Shown here one piece after another: positions 6,469 to 10,286 of a stretch of DNA of 10,286 bases. The position numbers were made by a program, and so were the translations under genes. The notes beneath the pieces were generated by a model. It ran no database searches and was not told the DNA's origin. It saw only the letters and a program-made list of their open reading frames with translations. Source of the DNA: Clostridiales bacterium (lineage in GTDB: Bacteria > Bacillota_A > Clostridia > Peptostreptococcales > Anaerovoracaceae); NCBI GenBank assembly GCA_024697655.1, contig JAILFI010000222.1:1-10286 (forward strand), in the 5' to 3' direction. The first letter of the stretch is position 1. Every line of letters starts with the position of its first letter.

Positions 6469-7641
6469 CTACTCTCCGAACAGCGCTGCAGCCTTCTCCA
6501 TTCTCTCGCGCACCGGGACGCTGAACGGGCAGCGTTCCTCGCAGCCGCCGCAGCCGATGCAGGCAGACGCTTTGGCGTCGAGCTGGCGGTAGTGATCGGC
6601 GATGCCGTCGGGGACCGCCCCTTCTCCTCCGTCCTCCGCAGCCATCATCTGCGGCATGACCGCCAGATCATAGAACTTGTTGACCGTCGCGATGTCGATC
6701 CCGGCGGGGCACGGCGCACAGTGACCGCAGTACGTGCACGACCCGCCGTACGCGCGCATCGGCGCGTTGGCAAGCACGGTCGCATAGTCTTTTTCGTCTT
6801 CCGGCGCGGTCTCGTACCGGACCGCCGCTTCCATTTCTTCCGGTGTTTTGACACCGACCAGCGCTGCCGCGACCGCAGGTCTTGTCAGCGCGTAATGCAG
6901 ACACTGCACCGGCGTGAGCGCCACCCCGAACGGTGACCATTCCTTCCGGAAAAGCTTGCCGCCCGCATACGGTTTCATCACGGCGATCCCTACGCCGCGG
7001 CTTTCGCAGAGTTTGTAGAGTTCGACCCGGTCCGGCGCAATGCCGTGATACGCCGCCGCATAATCCCCTTCCCGGTATTCTTCGAGATCATCGGTACTCA
7101 GAAGATCGAACGCGGGGTTCACCGAGAAGAGCAGATTTTCGACGACCCCCTCCCGCACGGCTCTTGCGGCGATGCGGGGATTGTGGGTGCTCATGCCGAT
7201 ATGCCGGATGCGGCCCTGCGCTTTGAGCGATTCCATGTACTTGTAGAACGGGCCGTTCACGACCGTCTCATAATCGCTCTCTTTATCGATGTAATGCATC
7301 ATGCCGAGGTCCAGATACTCGACGCTAAGGCGCGCCATGAGGTCCTCGAAGGCCGGCTCGACAAATGCCATGTCCCTCGTGCGGGTGTACTGGCCGTTCT
7401 GCCAAGTGCTGCCGACATGACCCTGGACGATCCATCTGCCGCGGCGGCCCCTGATCGCCTCGCCGAGATGGGTGCGGACGTTCGGCTCCGCCATCCAGCA
7501 GTCGAAGAAATTGACGCCCAGTTCTTCGCAGCGATCCACGATCCGGCGGACATCTTCGTACGGTCTGCCGACCAGCCACTCCGGACCGAATCCGATCTCG
7601 CTGACTTTGAGCCCGGTCTTCCCAAGTTCTCTGTAACGCAT
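6469..7641 (-). CDS. Aldo/keto reductase-like oxidoreductase with C-terminal 4Fe-4S ferredoxin domain
   Basis: 390 residues. The N-terminal 280 follow the aldo/keto reductase barrel (opening MRYRELGKTGLKVSEIGFG; HIGMSTHNP near 152-160). The C-terminus has two CxxCxxCxxxCP clusters (C302/305/308/311 and C361/364/367/371), enough for two [4Fe-4S] centres, so electrons may come from ferredoxin-type carriers. Of the usual Asp-Tyr-Lys-His tetrad, D47 and H116 align, but the Tyr position is E52 and the Lys position is Q73. Chemistry may therefore differ from NADPH carbonyl reduction. I recall clostridial relatives with a similar QGHxxS segment, which would make this a subfamily trait, but I cannot confirm it. 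The start has AAAGGA six bases upstream. First gene of an operon with two EamA transporters, which may move its substrate or product. Substrate unknown. Confidence 0.88.
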   Translation of the reverse strand: MRYRELGKTGLKVSEIGFGPEWLVGRPYEDVRRIVDRCEELGVNFFDCWMAEPNVRTHLGEAIRGRRGRWIVQGHVGSTWQNGQYTRTRDMAFVEPAFEDLMARLSVEYLDLGMMHYIDKESDYETVVNGPFYKYMESLKAQGRIRHIGMSTHNPRIAARAVREGVVENLLFSVNPAFDLLSTDDLEEYREGDYAAAYHGIAPDRVELYKLCESRGVGIAVMKPYAGGKLFRKEWSPFGVALTPVQCLHYALTRPAVAAALVGVKTPEEMEAAVRYETAPEDEKDYATVLANAPMRAYGGSCTYCGHCAPCPAGIDIATVNKFYDLAVMPQMMAAEDGGEGAVPDGIADHYRQLDAKASACIGCGGCEERCPFSVPVRERMEKAAALFGE

Positions 7642-7655
7642 GATGCTTCCTTTCT

Positions 7656-7755
7656 CTGCGGCGGATCAGCGCAGCCGCAGTTGCTCCGCAGCGGACGCAT
7701 TGCGGAGACTCCGCCTCTACGCACCAATTTATCACATCCGGGAACGCTTTGTATA
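7656..7755 (-). promoter_or_regulatory. Candidate promoter and structured leader of the oxidoreductase-EamA operon
   Basis: A weak promoter may be TATACA (7755-7750), 16 bases, GATAAA (7733-7728) preceded by TG, giving a leader of about 80 bases. Within the leader, CTCCGC (7707-7702) can pair with GCGGAG either upstream (7714-7709) or downstream (7689-7684), and a 7-bp stem CTGCGGC/GCCGCAG (7680-7674 with 7662-7656, 11-base loop) ends two bases before the Shine-Dalgarno. It matches no riboswitch class I recognise. Confidence 0.25.
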
Positions 7756-7775
7756 TGGGAAAGAGAAGAATAAAA

Positions 7776-7803
7776 AAGCCGGAAAGACTATGCTTTCCGG
7801 CTT
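7776..7803 (-). terminator. Intrinsic terminator of bioY
   Basis: A perfect 11-bp stem AAGCCGGAAAG/CTTTCCGGCTT (7803-7793 with 7786-7776) has a 6-base loop and is followed on the minus strand by TTTTATTC, six T's counting the stem end. It lies 40 bases past the bioY stop codon and separates bioY from the downstream operon. Confidence 0.93.
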
Positions 7804-7814
7804 GCGGTATCTTT

Positions 7815-7828
7815 ATCGGGGCCCCGAT
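7815..7828. repeat. Perfect 14-bp palindrome between bioY and its terminator
   Basis: ATCGGGGCCCCGAT reads the same on both strands. In RNA it could form a 5-bp hairpin with a GGCC loop just before the terminator, or it could be a protein-binding site. Its position in the bioY 3' UTR argues for a minor RNA-structure role or chance. Confidence 0.5.
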
Positions 7829-7842
7829 CGACTAAGCGGTTC

Positions 7843-8412
7843 TCAGTCTTCCAGCGGCAGGTGCGGCCGGAGTCTGGCAGCCAGTGTGAAGGCCAGGACC
7901 TGCTTGATAACTTCCGGGATCAGGAACGGCACGACGCAGAGCATGAGCGCGCCGGCGAAGGTGATGCTGTCGCCGCCCGCTGTGTAGACCTTGACGAACC
8001 AGAGCGTCCCGAACAGGTACATCACGGCGATGCCCGCGAGGATCGCGCCGAGGCGGACCGGGAGCGATTCGCCGAAGAACTTTGTCAGGATCCAGTACAC
8101 GACTGCCGTGAGCAGGAAGCCGAGGATATAGCCGCCGGTCGGGCCGAGCAGAACGCCGATGCCGCCGGCAAACCCGGACAGCACGGGCACGCCGACCGCT
8201 GCCAGCAGGATGAAGACCGTGATGGCGATCGTGCTGCGGCGGCCGCCCAGAAGGAGAACGGTCAGGGAGATCGCGAACGTCTGCAGGGTGAACGGAACAG
8301 CGGTCGGGATGCTGATCCACGAGCAGATCGCGATGAGCACGACGAAGATCGCGATGAATGTCATTTCCAAAGTGCGTTTTGATTGTGCGGTTCTTGTTAC
8401 GGGCTGTGCCAT
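7843..8412 (-). CDS. bioY: Biotin ECF transporter substrate-binding subunit BioY
   Basis: A 189-residue S component of the energy-coupling-factor biotin importer. It binds biotin in the membrane and works with the shared EcfA/A'/T module, which is not in this window. About six membrane helices are visible. Hallmarks are IPTAVPFTLQTFAISLTVLLLG (35-56, the characteristic VPFTLQ) and the biotin-binding-region motif ending in GVLLGPTGGYILGF (86-99). The C-terminus, with IPEVIKQVLAFTLAARL, is also typical. The ATG at 8412 has AAGGAA five bases upstream. The gene is monocistronic with a consensus promoter overlapped by a BirA-type operator and a strong terminator. An isolated bioY under biotin control suggests scavenging of external biotin; whether the organism also synthesises biotin cannot be seen. 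Confidence 0.95.
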   Translation of the reverse strand: MAQPVTRTAQSKRTLEMTFIAIFVVLIAICSWISIPTAVPFTLQTFAISLTVLLLGGRRSTIAITVFILLAAVGVPVLSGFAGGIGVLLGPTGGYILGFLLTAVVYWILTKFFGESLPVRLGAILAGIAVMYLFGTLWFVKVYTAGGDSITFAGALMLCVVPFLIPEVIKQVLAFTLAARLRPHLPLED

Positions 8413-8463
8413 GAGCGTTCCTTCCTATCTGTCTGTAAGCTGTTACAAAAGCGGCCATCTCCA

Positions 8464-8492
8464 AGTATAGTTGCACCGCATTTCGTTGTCAA
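8464..8492 (-). promoter_or_regulatory. Consensus promoter of bioY
   Basis: TTGACA (8492-8487) and TATACT (8469-8464) are separated by exactly 17 bases on the minus strand, a near-perfect vegetative promoter. The start is expected near 8457, giving a leader of about 45 bases with a good ribosome site. Confidence 0.88.
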
Positions 8493-8516
8493 CCTATTTT
8501 ATTTGATTGGTTAACA
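8487..8516 (-). promoter_or_regulatory. BirA-type biotin operator upstream of bioY
   Basis: On the minus strand TGTTAACC (8516-8509), 14 AT-rich bases, then GGTTGACA (8494-8487) form an inverted repeat with 7 of 8 positions symmetrical. This matches the known GTwAACC-N14/15-GGTTwAC form of the biotin repressor site. The proximal half contains the whole -35 hexamer, so BirA bound to biotinyl-AMP would block RNA polymerase. Confidence 0.85.
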
Positions 8517-8553
8517 TACGGAATCGCCCTGCCGCGGTTCCCAAAAGGAATGA

Positions 8554-8583
8554 TTGTACGGCCGGCGGCGTATATATTATAAT
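8554..8583 (+). promoter_or_regulatory. Candidate promoter of the CoA-transferase gene
   Basis: TTGTAC (8554-8559), 18 bases, then a perfect TATAAT (8578-8583) inside a TATATAT tract. The start would be near 8590, leaving a leader of about 60 bases. It lies about 40 bases beyond the biotin operator, so BirA is not expected to block it directly. Confidence 0.6.
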
Positions 8584-8651
8584 GAGCATCGGAAACACCA
8601 GACCGCTGCAACCGGCGCAAGCCATAGCGATTCACAGAAAAGGATTCCCCC

Positions 8652-9953
8652 ATGAGCCCCGAAACTACTGCGCTTTACAAAGAAAAATGCACCACCCTCG
8701 AGGACGCCCTTTCGCGCATCCAAAGCGGCGACATCGTCTGCGGCGGTCAGTATGCCAGCGAGCCGATGCTGGCGTACCGGCACATGCACGAGATCGCGGA
8801 CCGCGTGGAGGATGTCACGTTCTGGTGCGGCATCCTGGCGGAAGACTACCCGTTCATCATGGAATCGCAGTATGCGGACCGATTCCGCTTCCTGAGTTAC
8901 TTCTACGGACCGCAGCTGCGCAGGATCCATGCGCGGGGCAGTAGCGATTATATCCCCTGCAACCTGCGCCACATGGGGCAGCTGATGGTCGATTCTTACA
9001 GACCGACCGTCTTCATGGGCGTCGCCACCCCTCCGGACGAAGACGGCTACGTGACGATGTTCCCCAGCATGCAGTCCGAGTATGAAGTCGTCCGGAATGC
9101 GGACAAACGCATTTTCGAAATCAACCCGGCCTGCCCGCACGTCGAAGGCGCGCTGCGCTGGCACCTCTCCGAGATCGAATGCTGCTATGAGTCCGATCTG
9201 CCGCTGTACGCGCTGGCGGATCCCACCTTCGGCGAAGATGAGCGCAAGGTCGGCGAGAATGTCGCGGCGCTGATCAATGACGGCGATGTGCTGCAGTTCG
9301 GCATCGGGCGCATCCCGAACGCGCTGGTCGCGGCCCTGCAGGATCACCGGCATCTGGGTATCCACACAGAGATGCTCGGCACGGCACTGGTCGATCTGAT
9401 GAGAGCCGGTATCGTCGACAACAGCCGCAAGACGCTCGAGCCCGGCAGAGCGGTATTCGCGTTCACATACGGGAGCCGGGAAGCGTATGCGTACCTCGAC
9501 AACGATGAGCGATTCCTCAACTACCCGGCCAACAAATGCAACGACCCTGCTGTCATTGCGCAAAACGACAACATGGTCTCGGTCAACACGGCGATCGAAG
9601 TCGATCTGTCCGGGCAGATCTGTTCGGAATCGGTCGGCACCAGACTCATCTCCGGGACCGGCGGCTCGATCGACTTTGCGATGGGAGCGTTTTACTCCAA
9701 GGGCGGCCGCGGCATCGTCGCGTTCAGCTCAACAGCGAAAAACGGCGAGGCCTCCCGCATCAAGCCGGTGCTCACACCCGGGGCGGCTGTCTCGATCCAC
9801 CGCAACTATGCGGACTATATCGTGACCGAATACGGCGCCGCACAGCTCAGGAACGCCACACTGAAAGAGCGCGCCGAGCGGCTCATCGCCATCGCGCACC
9901 CCAAATTCCGCGAACAGCTCACCGCCGAAGCGAAACAATACGGTATCCTGTAA
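8652..9953 (+). CDS. Acetyl-CoA hydrolase/transferase family CoA-transferase (4-hydroxybutyrate CoA-transferase-like)
   Basis: 433 residues, the usual length for the family I CoA-transferases/acyl-CoA hydrolases that include 4-hydroxybutyrate and acetate CoA-transferases of anaerobes. They exchange CoA between acyl-CoA and a carboxylate through a glutamyl-CoA thioester. The N-terminal half contains SGDIVCGGQYASEP (25-38) and VFMGVATPPDEDGYVTM. The C-terminal half has GIGRIPNALVAAL, the catalytic-glutamate motif LGIHTEMLG (E240), VDNSRKTLEPG, and the CoA-site motif ISGTGGSIDFAMGAF. All expected elements are intact. The exact substrate (acetate, butyrate, 4-hydroxybutyrate, succinate) cannot be decided here. 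The start has AAAGGA seven bases upstream. It is divergent from bioY with its own promoter, and a tandem-repeat array begins right after the stop codon. Confidence 0.92.
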   Translation: MSPETTALYKEKCTTLEDALSRIQSGDIVCGGQYASEPMLAYRHMHEIADRVEDVTFWCGILAEDYPFIMESQYADRFRFLSYFYGPQLRRIHARGSSDYIPCNLRHMGQLMVDSYRPTVFMGVATPPDEDGYVTMFPSMQSEYEVVRNADKRIFEINPACPHVEGALRWHLSEIECCYESDLPLYALADPTFGEDERKVGENVAALINDGDVLQFGIGRIPNALVAALQDHRHLGIHTEMLGTALVDLMRAGIVDNSRKTLEPGRAVFAFTYGSREAYAYLDNDERFLNYPANKCNDPAVIAQNDNMVSVNTAIEVDLSGQICSESVGTRLISGTGGSIDFAMGAFYSKGGRGIVAFSSTAKNGEASRIKPVLTPGAAVSIHRNYADYIVTEYGAAQLRNATLKERAERLIAIAHPKFREQLTAEAKQYGIL

Positions 9954-9955
9954 CG

Positions 9956-10124
9956 GCAGACTGTCGCAGCTGTCCGGCACTGCTGTCCGGTGCCGCTGTC
10001 CGGCGCCGCTGTCCGGCGCTGCTGTCCCTTACTGCTGGCTGTCTCTGTAGGCTGTTGCTGCTGTCCCTTACTGTTGGCTGTCTCTGTAGGCTGTTGCTGC
10101 TGTCCCTTACTGTTGGCTGTCGTG
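9956..10124 (+). repeat. 13-bp tandem array with 39-bp higher-order units
   Basis: From 9969 to 10124 the sequence divides without gaps into twelve 13-base units; a degenerate unit precedes them at 9956-9968. Units 1-4 (9969-10020) follow GCTGTCCGGYRCY. Units 5-12 (10021-10124) follow a three-unit cycle of GCTGTCCCTTACT, GYTGGCTGTCTCT and GTAGGCTGTTGCT, giving two full 39-bp repeats (one base different) plus two-thirds of a third whose last unit diverges. The plus strand is almost free of A. Because 39 is divisible by three, several frames stay open through the array; this is a property of the repeat rather than evidence of coding. Confidence 0.93.
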
Positions 10125-10286
10125 CGTAAAAACACAAAAAACAATAAGATCACCGAAAAATTTCAACGTTTCCCGCTTTCTGACCGGCAAATTGGCTCTT
10201 TTTCTGATGCCAGCTTGCTGAAAGCGTTGAAAAAAGTCGGTGATTTCGTTTCTTTTTTGAAAATCACCAAATCGGGCTTTCGTTGC
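10122..10286 (+). CDS. Possible partial reading frame at the right edge, unknown
   Basis: A GTG at 10122 opens a frame with no stop to the window end (55 codons). It gives a Lys-rich start (VRKNTKNNKITEKFQRFPL) and a plausible mixed sequence including ASLLKALKKVGDFVSFLK. No Shine-Dalgarno precedes it and I recognise no family. The same frame is open back to the CoA-transferase stop codon through the repeats. One minus-strand frame is also open from the edge to about 10110, and the segment contains inverted repeats, so openness may reflect symmetry of the DNA. Treat as a weak candidate. Confidence 0.22.
   Translation, partial: MRKNTKNNKITEKFQRFPLSDRQIGSFSDASLLKALKKVGDFVSFLKITKSGFRC
10149..10268 (+). 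repeat. Imperfect inverted repeats with alternative pairings, possible terminator
   Basis: ATCACCGA and TTTCAACG (10149-10156, 10161-10168) pair with TCGGTGAT and CGTTGAAA (10237-10244, 10225-10232) around a symmetric 4x4 internal loop. CTTTC/GAAAG (10176-10180 with 10220-10224) continues the stem after a 7-base bulge. The T-rich TTCGTTTCTTTTTTG follows, which resembles an intrinsic terminator for the CoA-transferase transcript. GGTGATTT (10239-10246) can instead pair with AAATCACC (10261-10268), which would put the T run in a loop. Confidence 0.6.

Noticed and set aside
5795..6592. A 265-codon plus-strand frame opposite the EamA and oxidoreductase genes.
   Set aside because: Composition (Arg/Gln/Asp-rich, low complexity) is typical of the antisense of GC-rich membrane-protein genes, and it spans two real genes and their junction.
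8577..9563. A 328-codon minus-strand frame opposite the CoA-transferase.
   Set aside because: The plus strand carries an intact family protein with start signals; the antisense frame has no recognisable domain or ribosome site.
9956..10124. The tandem array considered as a CRISPR array.
   Set aside because: There are no unique spacers between copies; the units are contiguous 13-mers and direct 39-mers.

Overview
The window looks like chromosomal DNA of an anaerobic member of the Firmicutes (Clostridia-like), moderately GC-rich in most genes. The reasons are AGGAGG-type ribosome binding sites, sigma-A-like promoters (several with an extended TGn -10), intrinsic terminators, a YibE/F membrane protein, a BirA-type biotin operator at bioY, an oxidoreductase of the aldo/keto reductase fold with bacterial-ferredoxin cysteine clusters, and an acyl-CoA:carboxylate CoA-transferase. 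No phage, transposase, CRISPR, rRNA or tRNA was recognised. Genus cannot be assigned from the sequence.

Layout. 1-1760 (minus): 5' part of a secreted calcineurin-like phosphoesterase with an EF-hand/dockerin-like loop and a bacterial Ig-like domain, cut by the left edge. 1761-2015: AT-rich intergenic DNA with its likely promoter and the terminator of the next gene. 2016-3239 (minus): YibE/F family membrane protein. 3240-3379: divergent promoter region. 3380-4564 (plus): mnmA, the tRNA 2-thiouridylase. 4578-7641 (minus): a three-gene operon reading oxidoreductase, EamA transporter, EamA transporter, convergent on mnmA. 7642-7842: structured leader of the operon plus the bioY terminator. 7843-8412 (minus): bioY, with a strong promoter overlapped by a biotin operator. 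8652-9953 (plus): CoA-transferase with its own promoter. 9956-10124: a 13-bp tandem array with 39-bp higher-order units. 10125-10286: AT-rich, inverted-repeat-rich DNA that also carries a possible partial reading frame cut by the right edge.

How the genes fit together. Most are unlinked housekeeping or accessory functions: tRNA wobble modification (mnmA), vitamin salvage (bioY), fermentation or acyl-CoA exchange (CoA-transferase), and export or uptake by drug/metabolite transporters co-transcribed with a redox enzyme. The best-supported regulatory statement is biotin-responsive control of bioY. The least conventional features are the substituted catalytic positions in the aldo/keto reductase, a hairpin placed exactly between a Shine-Dalgarno and its start codon, the 13/39-bp minisatellite directly behind the CoA-transferase stop codon, and the alternately pairing inverted repeats at the right edge.
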